Positions 52,185-60,947 of a stretch of DNA of 64,000 nucleotides are shown piece by piece. This stretch comes from Kutzneria chonburiensis. GTDB taxonomy: Bacteria; Actinomycetota; Actinomycetes; Mycobacteriales; Pseudonocardiaceae. The position numbers and the translations under genes are program-made. How positions within the stretch are numbered: position 1 is the stretch's first letter; each line of letters begins with the position of its first letter. The stretch spans positions 7,626,001-7,690,000 of the forward strand of contig NZ_CP097263.1 of NCBI RefSeq assembly GCF_028622115.1, in the 5' to 3' direction. Under the pieces are notes generated by a model, which was given only the letters and a program-made list of their open reading frames with translations, had not been told where the DNA came from and made no database searches.

Positions 52185-53099
52185 GTGTCGGACGTCGCGA
52201 CTGGGGACGGACTGCCCGATCGGCTGCACGACATTCTGCTGCGGATGGCCGGGCGGGTCGACGACGACGCGCTCACCTCGGCCCGCGAGCTGGTCGCCAT
52301 CGCCGAGTCGGACCGCGCCGTCGAGCTGCTCGTCGGCTGCCTGATCGCCGGCGGCGTGCCGGTGACGCCGGCCGAGAACGGCCAGCTGCGGTCGCTGCTG
52401 GACCAGTCCCGCTCGGACCCCTCGCTGGCCGACCGGCTCAAGGTCCGCGACACCTGGTACGCCCCGCCGCACCGGTTCAGCTACGAGCCGGACGCCGGTG
52501 AGGGCATCGGCGCGGCCTTGGCTCCGGTGGTCGACTTCCTCATCGGCGTGCAGTCGGTGCACGCGGTATGGCGGGTGACGCCGGCCGGTGCGACGCCGGG
52601 CGCGGTGCCGCAGCGCGTGGTGCTGGTCGAGATTGGTTCCGACGGCTTCGCGCCGGCGACGGCGTACCGGATCGGGCAGGCGCTGGAGGCCGCCGGCATC
52701 CGGGCCGTGGTCGAGGTGCTGAAGACCGGCGCGGACCGCAGCGACTACCACCGGCTGGCCGCCTCGGACGCCAAGCCGATCAACTTATCGGGCCAGCACG
52801 CGGCCGCCCCGGCCACGAGCGGCGGTCGCCGCTCGAAGAACGGCGGCTCCGTCGTGCCGATCAAGCCGGTGGCCCACGCCCAGGCCAAGCCGGCCGCGGT
52901 GGCCAAGGCCGAGCCGGTCGAACCGGTGCAGCCGGTGGCCGCCGACAAGGCCGCGCAGCCGCCGGTGCTGGAGCCGTCGGCCGACCCGTCGGCGCTCGGG
53001 CTGGTGGACTACAAGCCGATCGCCGAGGACAAGCTCAGCGACGTGGAGCGCGACCTGCTCCGCCAGCTGCACGAGGAACTCGCTCAGCGCGAGCAGTAA
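52185..53099 (+). CDS. Conserved actinobacterial protein with Ala/Pro/Lys-rich linker
   Basis: 304 aa from GTG 52185 (AAAGGAGACCC upstream). The N-terminal 200 residues are paralogous to the previous protein (VTPAENGQLRSLLDQ; VHAVWRVTPAG; VVEVLKTGADRSDYHRLA). Residues 205-270 are a low-complexity AKPAAVAKAEPVEPVQPV linker, and a helical tail follows (KLSDVERDLLRQLHEELAQREQ). Unknown role. Confidence 0.65.
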   Translation: MSDVATGDGLPDRLHDILLRMAGRVDDDALTSARELVAIAESDRAVELLVGCLIAGGVPVTPAENGQLRSLLDQSRSDPSLADRLKVRDTWYAPPHRFSYEPDAGEGIGAALAPVVDFLIGVQSVHAVWRVTPAGATPGAVPQRVVLVEIGSDGFAPATAYRIGQALEAAGIRAVVEVLKTGADRSDYHRLAASDAKPINLSGQHAAAPATSGGRRSKNGGSVVPIKPVAHAQAKPAAVAKAEPVEPVQPVAADKAAQPPVLEPSADPSALGLVDYKPIAEDKLSDVERDLLRQLHEELAQREQ

Positions 53100-53108
53100 G
53101 CCAGTGAC

Positions 53109-53138
53109 AAGGGGCGCTCACCACGGTGAGCGCCCCTT
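53109..53138. terminator. Bidirectional terminator
   Basis: AAGGGGCGCTCACC / GGTGAGCGCCCCTT, perfect 14-bp stem, loop AC, between convergent genes; T run follows on the plus strand. Confidence 0.92.
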
Positions 53139-53140
53139 TG

Positions 53141-54028
53141 TCATGCCAGCTTGCGTAGCGCCTGGTCGAGGATGTGCTGGAGGTGCAGGCCGCGCTGGGC
53201 GTCGCACGCGTGGGTGTGCTGGCCGCTGCGCACCATTTCGACGAAGGTGTCGAGCATCGCGGCGTATGCCTGCTGCGAGGACGTCTTCCGTCCGCCGAGG
53301 GTGTTGTGGCCGTGTTCGCCGTACACCGCCAGGTCGACGATGGTCGGCCGCATCGGCAGGTGCATCGACATCGTCACAGTGCTGGTGACGCCGTTGGCGT
53401 GGCCCAGGATCAGGTGCCAGAGGTCGTTGTCGGTCTTGTGCGCGGCGAGCACGTCCTCGATCGGGCCGAGGGCCGCGTCCAGCAGGTCGAAGGCGTGCGG
53501 GCCGACGTCGAACAGCGCGCCCTGGTCGTGCCGCCACTGCGAGCCCGAGTACGCGCCGCCGAGCAGCGCTCCGGACAGCCACTGCGCGCTGCCGCCGGTC
53601 CAGCCGCCCATGCAGCCGACTTCGGCCAGCCAGTCGATCACCTCGGGGGAGAACCGCAGGGTCAGCATGACCAGCGACGCCAGGTCGTTGTCGGTGATCG
53701 TGCCGGCCAGGCGACGCGCGTCGTCGACCGTGCCGGCCAGCGGCTTCTCCAGCAGCACGTGCTTGCCGGCCTGGGCGGCGCGCAGCGCGATGTCGGCCTG
53801 TACGGACGGCGGCACCGCCACCGCGACCACGTCGACCTGGTCGATCAGGCGGTCCGGGTCGTCGGCCACCTCGGCCCCGTAGCGGCCGGCCAGCTCCTCG
53901 GCGGCGTCCCGGCGCCGGGCCCACACCGTGGTCAGGCGGGTGCCGGGGTGTTCGGCGATGCCGGGTGCATGCACCGAGCTGGCCCACGGCCCGGCACCGA
54001 TCAGTCCCACGCGCAGTTGTTCCTCCAC
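53141..54028 (-). CDS. Gfo/Idh/MocA-family oxidoreductase
   Basis: 295 aa from GTG 54028 (GGAG 9 bp ahead). Rossmann motif RVGLIGAGPWASSVHAPG at residues 5-22, VVAVAVPPSVQADIAL, catalytic Lys in LLEKPLAG (about 95) and DVGPHAFDLLDAALG with the active-site His. NAD(P)-dependent sugar or inositol dehydrogenase type. Substrate unknown. Confidence 0.9.
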   Translation of the reverse strand: MEEQLRVGLIGAGPWASSVHAPGIAEHPGTRLTTVWARRRDAAEELAGRYGAEVADDPDRLIDQVDVVAVAVPPSVQADIALRAAQAGKHVLLEKPLAGTVDDARRLAGTITDNDLASLVMLTLRFSPEVIDWLAEVGCMGGWTGGSAQWLSGALLGGAYSGSQWRHDQGALFDVGPHAFDLLDAALGPIEDVLAAHKTDNDLWHLILGHANGVTSTVTMSMHLPMRPTIVDLAVYGEHGHNTLGGRKTSSQQAYAAMLDTFVEMVRSGQHTHACDAQRGLHLQHILDQALRKLA

Positions 54029-54079
54029 GTGACGATTCTCCACGGGGCTTCCGGCCGATTGGCCTTTAGGCTCGGGGAC

Positions 54080-54955
54080 GTGCCACAGCTGCCCGAGGAA
54101 CTGACGCTGCCCGAGTCGATGGTGCCGGACATCGCGCCGAACCCGCCCGTGACGCCGAAGGACGCGGCCACCGTCGCCCTCGTGCGCGAAGGCGACGCCG
54201 GTATGGAGGTGTTCCTGATGCGCCGGGTCACCGGCATGGCGTTCGCCGGCGGCATGACCGTCTTCCCCGGCGGCGGCGTCGACCGGCGCGACGCAGACAC
54301 GTCCGTCGCCTGGGTCGGGCCTGAGCCGGCCTGGTGGGGGCGCAAGTTCAGCTGCGACCCGAGCATGGCCCGTGCCCTGGTGTGCGCCGCCGTGCGGGAG
54401 ACGTTCGAGGAGTCCGGCGTGCTCCTCGCCGGCAAGGACGACGTCTCGGTGGTGGCCGACGCCTCGCAGTACGCCGACGTGCGGCATGCGCTGGTCAACC
54501 GCGAGGTGTCGCTGGCCCAGTTCCTGGCCGACGCCGGCCTCGTGCTGCGGGCCGACCTGCTGCGGCCGTGGGCCAACTGGGTCACGCCGGCCGAGGAGCC
54601 GCGGCGCTATGACACCCGGTTCTTCCTGGCCGTGCTGCCCGAGGGCCAGCACGCCGACGGCGCCACCAGCGAGGCCGACCAGGCCGGCTGGCAGCGGCCG
54701 CAGGACGCCATCGACGACTGGAAGGCCGGCAACGTCGGGCTGTTGCCGCCGACCTGGATGACCCTGGCCGAGCTGCGCGACGCCGGCACCGTGGCCGCGG
54801 CGATGGAGCTGGACCGGCAGACCACCGAGAAGATCATCCCGAAGGTGATCCGGCGTGGGAACAAGCTGCACGCCGTGTTGCCCGGCGACCCCGAGTACGA
54901 CCGCGCGCCGCTGCACCTCGACCCCGGTCCCGAGGACGAGGTGGCCGGCCGATGA
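54080..54955 (+). CDS. NUDIX-superfamily hydrolase (NUDT7/19-like)
   Basis: 291 aa from GTG 54080. The Nudix box is interrupted by a long insertion: GMTVFPGGGVDRRDAD (about 62-77) and RALVCAAVRETFEESGVLL (about 102-120), as in the NUDT19/acyl-CoA branch. A TAGGCT -10 box at 54067-54072 ends 7 bp before GTG, so it may be leaderless. ATGA overlap with the next gene. Confidence 0.85.
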   Translation: MPQLPEELTLPESMVPDIAPNPPVTPKDAATVALVREGDAGMEVFLMRRVTGMAFAGGMTVFPGGGVDRRDADTSVAWVGPEPAWWGRKFSCDPSMARALVCAAVRETFEESGVLLAGKDDVSVVADASQYADVRHALVNREVSLAQFLADAGLVLRADLLRPWANWVTPAEEPRRYDTRFFLAVLPEGQHADGATSEADQAGWQRPQDAIDDWKAGNVGLLPPTWMTLAELRDAGTVAAAMELDRQTTEKIIPKVIRRGNKLHAVLPGDPEYDRAPLHLDPGPEDEVAGR

Positions 54956-55758
54956 GCTCCCGCCCGGCCGTCGGCGAGCGGGCGCAGCATCCCGCCTACG
55001 GCGTGTTGCGCCCCGTCACGCCCACGGCCGCCGTGCTGCTGGCCGACAACCCGTCCGAGATGACGCTCGACGGCACCAACACTTGGGTGCTGCGCGCCCC
55101 CGGCTCTTCGACGTGCGTCGTCGTTGACCCGGGACCGGACGACGAGCGGCACCTCAGCCTCGTCGCCGCCCACGGTCCGGTCAGCACCGTGCTGCTCACC
55201 CACGGCCACCCCGACCACTCCGCCGGCGCCCGCCGCTTCGCCGAGCTCGTCGACGCCCCCGTGTACGCCCTCGATCCCGCCATGCGCCTTGGCTCCGAGG
55301 GCCTGTCCGACGGTGACGTCATCGCCCAGGCCGGGTTGGAGATCCGGGTGCTCGTGACCCCCGGGCACACCGACGACTCGCTCTGCTTCTGGCTCGAGCA
55401 CGACGCCCCGCCCGCCGTCCTCACCGGCGACACCGTGCTCGGCCGTGGCACCACCGTCACCGATGACCTCGGGCCGTACCTCGACTCCCTCCGTCGACTC
55501 GCCGAGCTGCCGCCCGGCACCTTCGTGCTCCCCGGCCACGGCCCCGACCTCCCCGACGCCGGCACCGCCGCCCGCGCCTACCTCGCCCACCGCGAGCAGC
55601 GCCTCAACCAGGTTCGCGCCGCCCTGGCCCAGCTCGGCCCCGACGCCACCGCCCGCCAGGTCGTCGAGGTCGTCTACGCCGACGTCGACCGCTCCCTCTG
55701 GTACGCCGCCGAGTGGTCGGTGCGCACCCAGCTGAAGTATCTCCGCACCTTGCGATAG
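54952..55758 (+). CDS. Metallo-beta-lactamase-fold hydrolase (Rv3677c/LACTB2-like)
   Basis: 268 aa. Metal ligands in LLTHGHPDHSAGA (H-x-H-x-D-H, about 81), TPGHTDDSLCF, LTGDTVLG and VLPGHGPDL. The C-terminal helical extension (ARQVVEVVYADVDRSLWYAAEWSV) is the LACTB2 tail seen in RNA-cleaving relatives. Same position relative to RidA and crp as Rv3677c. Confidence 0.9.
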   Translation: MSSRPAVGERAQHPAYGVLRPVTPTAAVLLADNPSEMTLDGTNTWVLRAPGSSTCVVVDPGPDDERHLSLVAAHGPVSTVLLTHGHPDHSAGARRFAELVDAPVYALDPAMRLGSEGLSDGDVIAQAGLEIRVLVTPGHTDDSLCFWLEHDAPPAVLTGDTVLGRGTTVTDDLGPYLDSLRRLAELPPGTFVLPGHGPDLPDAGTAARAYLAHREQRLNQVRAALAQLGPDATARQVVEVVYADVDRSLWYAAEWSVRTQLKYLRTLR

Positions 55759-55833
55759 TTCGCCGAATCCGATCCGCCGAGCGTCGCCACTCGGTTACTC
55801 TCCGGGACTTCATCGTCATGTGGAGAGGTGACC

Positions 55834-56505
55834 ATGACCGCGCCCGGCGCCCAGCCGCCGCCCGAAGACCATTCCCTTCAGGTCGCGAAGATCGACCGCA
55901 GCAAGGCGCTCTGGGTGGCTGTGATCACAGGCATCTTTGCCGTCGTCGCAGCCGGCACCACGGGCTACTTTGCCGGTAGGAAGGACGGGAGTACCGCCGC
56001 GCCGGCTGTGTCGACTGTGGTCAGTGTTTCCACGAAGACCATCGCAGTGTCGGCCAGTGCACCCGGCGGGGGAGGATCATCAGCGCCCGCGACCAATGTG
56101 GCCAATGGCAATGCGGTGTCCGTACTCGACCTGCCTGATGTCGGCGACGCGTACACCAAGTTCACGAAGGGCTTTCCCTACGTGGACGGCAAGCGGCAGG
56201 ACAATGCGATGTTCGCCCGCCCGTGCAGCGCGGGCGCAGCCTACGACCTCGATGGCAAACATGCCACGTTCCGAGCGACAGTCGCTGTCGCCGACTCCAC
56301 CCGCGACAACGTCAAGGCGGAGCTGACCGTCAGCCTGGATGGCGCAGTGCAGCAGTCTCCTTTTACCGTCTACAAAGGACACAAAGCGGACATTGCGATC
56401 GACTTGAGCGGCGGCAAGCGAATGGTGCTCGCGGTGTCGTCGAACTCCATTTGCTACGGCGACGACGATCAGTTGGTCCTGATCAACCCCCTGCTGGGCA
56501 GTTGA
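55834..56505 (+). CDS. Membrane-anchored protein with NPCBM-like domain
   Basis: 223 aa from ATG 55834 (GGAGAGG 5 bp ahead). Cytoplasmic 25 residues, one membrane helix (about 26-48), a Ser/Thr/Ala-rich stalk (50-90), then an extracellular beta domain: YDLDGKHATFRATVAVADST and IDLSGGKRMVLAVSSN match the NPCBM carbohydrate-binding pattern. GC is lower than in neighbours; it interrupts the conserved block, so probably a recent arrival. Confidence 0.7.
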   Translation: MTAPGAQPPPEDHSLQVAKIDRSKALWVAVITGIFAVVAAGTTGYFAGRKDGSTAAPAVSTVVSVSTKTIAVSASAPGGGGSSAPATNVANGNAVSVLDLPDVGDAYTKFTKGFPYVDGKRQDNAMFARPCSAGAAYDLDGKHATFRATVAVADSTRDNVKAELTVSLDGAVQQSPFTVYKGHKADIAIDLSGGKRMVLAVSSNSICYGDDDQLVLINPLLGS

Positions 56506-56509
56506 GACA

Positions 56510-57595
56510 TCACCCCACCGTCCGGATCGGCACGACGAGGTACTGGAGCCGGCCGTCGGAGGTGAACATGGTGCCGCGGCGGCCGGGCTGGATGGACAGC
56601 GTGACCTGTTGGCCGGCAAAGGCTTTGAGGGCGTCGGAGAGATAGCGCAGCTGGTAGGCGGGGGTGGGGCGGCCGCCGGTGATCTCGGCCTTGACGTGCT
56701 CCTCGGCCTCGCCGACCTGCTGACCGCCGCCGTGGACACGGACCTCGCCGTCGCCGAGGGCGAGCTGCACGACCTGAGGACCCTCGCTGAAGAGGCCGAC
56801 TCGGCGGACGGCGCCGGCGAGCGCGTCGGCGTCCACGGTGACTGTGGCATCGACGGTGGTGGGCAGGATCTTGCGCTCGTCGGGCAGTGTGGAAGCGAGC
56901 AGCGAGGTGACGATCGCGGCGTCGCCCCAGACGAGGCCGGCACGGTCCTGGTCGACGTGGAGGGCGACGTGCTCGGTGGACGACGCCTGCTTGGCCGCCT
57001 CGACGAGCAGGGCCGCGGGAACCATGGCGTCCACAGAGGACTCGCCGGACCACGGCAGGGTGGCGATGGCCAGCCGATATCGATCGGTCGCGATCATGGA
57101 CAGCGGCCCGCCGGGCTCGCCGCGTAGGCGGACGCCGGTGAGCATGGGCAGGGCGTCGTCGCGAGCGGCGACGGAGGCGACGACCGACAGCAGGGCGGCG
57201 AATTCCGGACCGTCGAGCGAGCCGACCCGTGCGGGCGGCTCGGCGACGCCGGGGTGCAGATCGGCTTCCAACAGCGGCAGTGCGAACCGAGCGCCGGGGA
57301 CGCGGACGGCCAGCCGCGAACCCTCGACGACCAACCGGACCTGCGGGGCATCCAACGCGCGCAAAGTCTCGGCCAATGGCTTGGCCGGCACCAGAACCTG
57401 GCCGTCTGCGTGCACGGTGGCGGCGCAACGCAGCCGCACGCCGCGCTCCCGATCGGTGCCGCGGACCAGCACCCCGTCCCGGTCCGCGGTGATCAGCACG
57501 CCGGCCAGCACGGGGTCGTACATCCGGGACGGCAGCAGCCGCACCAGATCGGCGAGCGTGCCGGCGAGCTGCGCGGTGGTAGCGGTGAGGTCCAT
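56510..57595 (-). CDS. DnaN-like sliding clamp paralogue
   Basis: 361 aa from ATG 57595 (MDLTATTAQLAG); ATG 57631 would add 12 residues. Three-domain beta-clamp architecture with VPAKPLAETLRALDAPQVRL, MIATDRYRLAIATLPW (the strongly conserved T-D-R-[YF]-R-L), FSEGPQVVQLALGDG and a C-terminal YLVVPIRTVG in place of the canonical M-P-[MV]-R-L. It is not beside dnaA or recF, so this is a second clamp. It may serve specialised polymerases or be a non-replicative homologue. Confidence 0.82.
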   Translation of the reverse strand: MDLTATTAQLAGTLADLVRLLPSRMYDPVLAGVLITADRDGVLVRGTDRERGVRLRCAATVHADGQVLVPAKPLAETLRALDAPQVRLVVEGSRLAVRVPGARFALPLLEADLHPGVAEPPARVGSLDGPEFAALLSVVASVAARDDALPMLTGVRLRGEPGGPLSMIATDRYRLAIATLPWSGESSVDAMVPAALLVEAAKQASSTEHVALHVDQDRAGLVWGDAAIVTSLLASTLPDERKILPTTVDATVTVDADALAGAVRRVGLFSEGPQVVQLALGDGEVRVHGGGQQVGEAEEHVKAEITGGRPTPAYQLRYLSDALKAFAGQQVTLSIQPGRRGTMFTSDGRLQYLVVPIRTVG

Positions 57596-57663
57596 GCCGG
57601 CGACGCTACGACGCACCCCTGACAGTTTCATGCGCCGCGTTCCGCGGCGGGCTCGGTCCCTCC

Positions 57664-57768
57664 GGGGCCGGTGCCTTCCTTAGCCGGATTTAGCCCGCCG
57701 CATCGGCTCTGGTGGTGGGGCGTGTCGGGTGGCGGCGGGCGAAATCCGGCGACAGTCCAGGCACCGGC
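57664..57768. repeat. Large nested inverted repeat
   Basis: The inner arms 57683-57700 and 57733-57750 match at 17 of 18 positions (GCCGGATTT...). The outer arms GCCGGTGCC (57667-57675) and GGCACCGGC (57760-57768) extend the same structure. It lies in the 254-bp gap between the clamp paralogue and the PHP gene. May be a regulatory RNA or a mobile repeat. Confidence 0.55.
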
Positions 57769-57849
57769 GGGGCCTCGCGGTTTGGACGGTCAACACAGTT
57801 CATCTGACGGTGGTGTTCGAGTCACGTTCCGACGCATAGCGTCCAGTGC

Positions 57850-59289
57850 ATGAGCATCAACCGGAGGGCACTGCTCATCGCGGGTGGCGCGTTGGCGGCC
57901 GGCCAGATGTTGCCGGGCATCGCGTTCGCCGACGGCACGGACGGCAGCGAGCAGACGATCACCGTCACCGGCCGCTTCGAGCCCGGCGCACCCGACTGGT
58001 ACTACCTGCCGGTCGACGTGCCACGCGGCGTCGCGGAGCTGACCGTCGTCTACAGCTACGACCGTCCGCAAGTGCCGCCCGGGCAGGTGGGCAATGCCCT
58101 GGACTTCGGGGTGTTCGGCCCGGCCGGCCACGAGCTGGGCAACCACCACGGCTTCCGGGGCTGGTCCGGCGGTGCCCGCGACCGGTTCACGATCAGCGCC
58201 TCCGACGCGACGCCCGGCTACCTGCCCGGGCCGATCGACCGCGGCACCTGGCACGTGATCCTCGGCCCGTACACGGTCGCCCAGCAGGGGTTGAACTACC
58301 GCGTGGACATCACGCTGCGATTCGGGCCGCCGGGCAAGCCGTTCGAGGTGAAGCCGGCCCCGTCGTTCGCGCCGGCCCGCCGTCGCGGCCGTGACTGGTA
58401 CCGCGGCGACGGCCACCTGCACACCGTCTACTCCGACGGCAAGCGCACGCCGGACGAGCTCGTGGCCGCGGCTCGCGCCGCCGGCTTGGACTTCATCGTC
58501 TCCACCGAGCACAACACGCCCAGCGCCTCGCTTCAGTGGGGCCGGCACGCCACCGAGGACCTGCTGATCCTCAACGGCGAGGAGGTCACCACCCGAGCCG
58601 GGCACTGGCCGGCCTGGAACCTGCCGGTGGGCCGCTGGATCGACTGGCGCTACCGGGACACCGAGCCCGACGATTTCCGGCGCTTCGTCGGCGAGGTGCA
58701 CTCGGTCGGCGGGCTGGTTGTCGCGGCGCACCCGTATGCACCGTGCATCGGCTGCTCGTTCGAGTTCCGCTACGACCTGGTCGACGCCATCGAGGTCTGG
58801 AACGGGCCGTGGACCGATGACGACGAGAAGACGCTCCAGGCCTGGGACGCGATGCTGCGGGAGGGCCGCTGGATCCCGGCCGTCGGCGACAGCGACGCGC
58901 ACGCCGAGCCGCAGGTCGTCGGCTTACCCCACAACGTCGTGCTCGCGGAGGACCTGTTCGGGCCGTTCCTGTTCGCCGGGCTGAAGGCCGGCCACAACTG
59001 GATCGCCGAATCGGCCCAGGTCCAGCTGTCGCTGAAGGTGACGGACGGCCGGCGCAGCGCCGGTATCGGGGAGACGCTGCGCACGGGCCGTCCGGTGACC
59101 GTCCACGTCGAGGTGGACGGCGCGCCCGGCACGCAGACCCGGGTCATCGACCAGACCGGGATCCGACACGCCGGCGAGGGGTCGGTCCAGCACACCACCA
59201 GCCCCGCCGCCTCCGACTGGATCCGGGTGGAGGTGCGGCGGGGCGAGCAGATGGTCGCGCTGACTAACCCAGTTTTTCTTCGACGCTGA
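57850..59289 (+). CDS. Secreted PHP-domain metallohydrolase (CehA/McbA family)
   Basis: 479 aa from ATG 57850. An N-terminal RRALLIAGGALAAGQML signal, possibly Tat-type with the RR pair. Residues 30-160 are a beta-sandwich. The PHP core has DGHLHTVYSDGKRTPDEL (about 194), STEHNTPSAS, NGEEVTT, AAHPYAP and GDSDAHAEPQ, all metal ligands. A C-terminal beta domain follows. Acts outside the membrane on a phosphoester or carbamate; the substrate is unknown. Confidence 0.87.
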   Translation: MSINRRALLIAGGALAAGQMLPGIAFADGTDGSEQTITVTGRFEPGAPDWYYLPVDVPRGVAELTVVYSYDRPQVPPGQVGNALDFGVFGPAGHELGNHHGFRGWSGGARDRFTISASDATPGYLPGPIDRGTWHVILGPYTVAQQGLNYRVDITLRFGPPGKPFEVKPAPSFAPARRRGRDWYRGDGHLHTVYSDGKRTPDELVAAARAAGLDFIVSTEHNTPSASLQWGRHATEDLLILNGEEVTTRAGHWPAWNLPVGRWIDWRYRDTEPDDFRRFVGEVHSVGGLVVAAHPYAPCIGCSFEFRYDLVDAIEVWNGPWTDDDEKTLQAWDAMLREGRWIPAVGDSDAHAEPQVVGLPHNVVLAEDLFGPFLFAGLKAGHNWIAESAQVQLSLKVTDGRRSAGIGETLRTGRPVTVHVEVDGAPGTQTRVIDQTGIRHAGEGSVQHTTSPAASDWIRVEVRRGEQMVALTNPVFLRR

Positions 59290-60514
59290 CCAGGGCCGCG
59301 GTGGTCAGGGTGGACTGCTTGACCGTGCCGCGGAACGCCCAGACCAGCGCGGCGATGACAAGGCCGGCGACCGCCGCGGCCAGGAACGACCAGGTCGTGC
59401 CGTAGTTCTGCACCAGCTGGCCGCTGGTCGACTGGCCGATGGCCAGGCCGAGCGTCACCGAGGTGATCACCCAGCCGAACGCCTCCGTGGTCGTGCCGGC
59501 CGGGGCGACCAGCTCGATCGCCGCCGAGTGCGCGGTCGACTGCGGCGTGATCAGGATGCCCACCGCCAGCAGCGCCAGGGCCAGGCCGAACATCGTGGAC
59601 GGCAGCACCAGCAGCAGCAACAGCAGGGCGAAGCCGGCCAGCAGCACCGGCAGCCGCAGGTGCATGGCCCGCGGCCAGGGCCGCACGCCGTAGAGCACGC
59701 CGAAGACCACCGAGCTCACCGACCACAGGCTCAGCAGCAGACCGCCGGCCGACGGCGCGCCCGCCTCGGTGGCGAACGCCGGCACCGCGACCTCGACGAA
59801 GCCGATGGTCACGCCGAAGCCCAGCGCCGCCAGGGCCACCGTGCGCATGCCGGGGCTGGCCAGCGCGCCGAGCAGGCTTTGCGGGCGCAGTTCGTCGCGG
59901 TTGGGCCGCCACGAGCGGACCGTCGGCGTCAATGCGAAGGCCAGACCGCCGACGACCATGGCCAGCGTGCCGGCGACCAGGCCGGTGCCGGCCCACGGCA
60001 GCGTGGTCATCACGCCGGCCAGGCCCGGGCCCAGGATGAAGAAGACCTCCATGCTGATGGCCTCGTAGGCGTACGCCGCCTGACGCACCGGGCCGGGCGG
60101 CACCAGGCGCACCCACAGCGAACGGGAGGCCGAGCCGACGGACATCTCGGTCAGGCCGATGCCGAAGGCCAGCAGGACCATCAGCCACTCGGCCTGGTGG
60201 GTCTCCACCGCCCAGACCTCGCCGCCGACGAAGGCCAGCGTGAGGCCGGCGATGACGCACATCGGCCGGGTCGGGCCGACCCGGTCCATGATCCGGCCCT
60301 GCACCACCGAGCCCACCGAGACACCGATCAGCGCCGCCGCCGAGGTCAGGCCGGCGATGGCGAACGAGTCGGTGGCGCGCTGCACGTACAGCAGCAGGGC
60401 CAGGCCGATCATCGCGACCGGCAGCCGGGCCAGTGCGGAGGCGAGCACCGGCAGCTTGGCGCCGGGCGTGGTCAGTGCGGTGCGGTAGTCGGAAAGGGAC
60501 GCGGACTGGGACAT
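59264..60514 (-). CDS. MFS transporter
   Basis: 416 aa, 12 helices. GRIMDRVGPTRPM (about 73-85) is the loop 2-3 signature; SASRSLWVRLVPPGPVRQAAYAYEAIS follows. Same general type as the transporter at 15448. Overlaps the PHP gene by 26 bp at the 3' end. The promoter carries three GTACCAG half-sites, so it is probably under a dedicated repressor encoded elsewhere. Confidence 0.85.
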   Translation of the reverse strand: MSQSASLSDYRTALTTPGAKLPVLASALARLPVAMIGLALLLYVQRATDSFAIAGLTSAAALIGVSVGSVVQGRIMDRVGPTRPMCVIAGLTLAFVGGEVWAVETHQAEWLMVLLAFGIGLTEMSVGSASRSLWVRLVPPGPVRQAAYAYEAISMEVFFILGPGLAGVMTTLPWAGTGLVAGTLAMVVGGLAFALTPTVRSWRPNRDELRPQSLLGALASPGMRTVALAALGFGVTIGFVEVAVPAFATEAGAPSAGGLLLSLWSVSSVVFGVLYGVRPWPRAMHLRLPVLLAGFALLLLLLVLPSTMFGLALALLAVGILITPQSTAHSAAIELVAPAGTTTEAFGWVITSVTLGLAIGQSTSGQLVQNYGTTWSFLAAAVAGLVIAALVWAFRGTVKQSTLTTAALVSVEEKLG

Positions 60515-60516
60515 GC

Positions 60517-60552
60517 GTACCAGTATGCCAGAGTCTGGTACCGCCGTACCAG
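60517..60552. promoter_or_regulatory. Three GTACCAG half-sites at the MFS promoter
   Basis: GTACCAG (60517-60523), CTGGTAC (60535-60541) and GTACCAG (60546-60552); the last two form a 7-bp dyad with a CGCC centre. They begin 3 bp upstream of the ATG on the minus strand and cover its promoter. Confidence 0.6.
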
Positions 60553-60774
60553 AGTGGAGTCCTAAGTCACGATGTAGTCACGGCGTTGCGATGAGTGGGT
60601 GAACGCACGCAACGTAAAGACCCAATTTGGAGTCCTTGAGGGTGAATCCGGTTGTCCGTGGCAGGCAGTTCCATGTCACAGTGACCAGGCACAACCTCCT
60701 CAGGTGTCGGGTTCGGGGCCTGACATCAGAGGGGACGGGGTGCGCGGCCCGTCGGGGGATGGCCCGCGCAACAC
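60553..60774 (+). other. Gene-free stretch, possible small RNA
   Basis: About 220 bp with no credible frame. It contains AT-richer islands (AACGTAAAGACCCAATTTGG) and a GTCACAGTGAC dyad, and ends at a strong terminator pointing right. A small RNA transcribed to that terminator is possible; I cannot identify it. Confidence 0.3.
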
Positions 60775-60816
60775 GAAAGGCCGGCTAGTGGCGTCGGGGG
60801 CCACCGCCGGCCTTTC
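60775..60816 (+). terminator. Terminator with no assigned upstream gene
   Basis: GAAAGGCCGGC / GCCGGCCTTTC with an inner GTGGC/GCCAC hairpin, followed by GTCGTTC. Confidence 0.75.
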
Positions 60817-60895
60817 GTCGTTCTCGGGGTTCGTCGCCGATCGGCGATCCTGAAATGTGGCCGTTGGGTACGGAAAGACTGCCTGGTCGGACGGC

Positions 60896-60934
60896 CGAAA
60901 GGCCCCCGTCCGAAGATCGGACAGGGGCCTTTCG
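60896..60934 (-). terminator. Terminator of crp
   Basis: CGAAAGGCCCC / GGGGCCTTTCG enclosing GTCCGA-AGA-TCGGAC; starts 14 bp after the crp stop codon. Confidence 0.88.
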
Positions 60935-60947
60935 GGCGTTTGAATCC

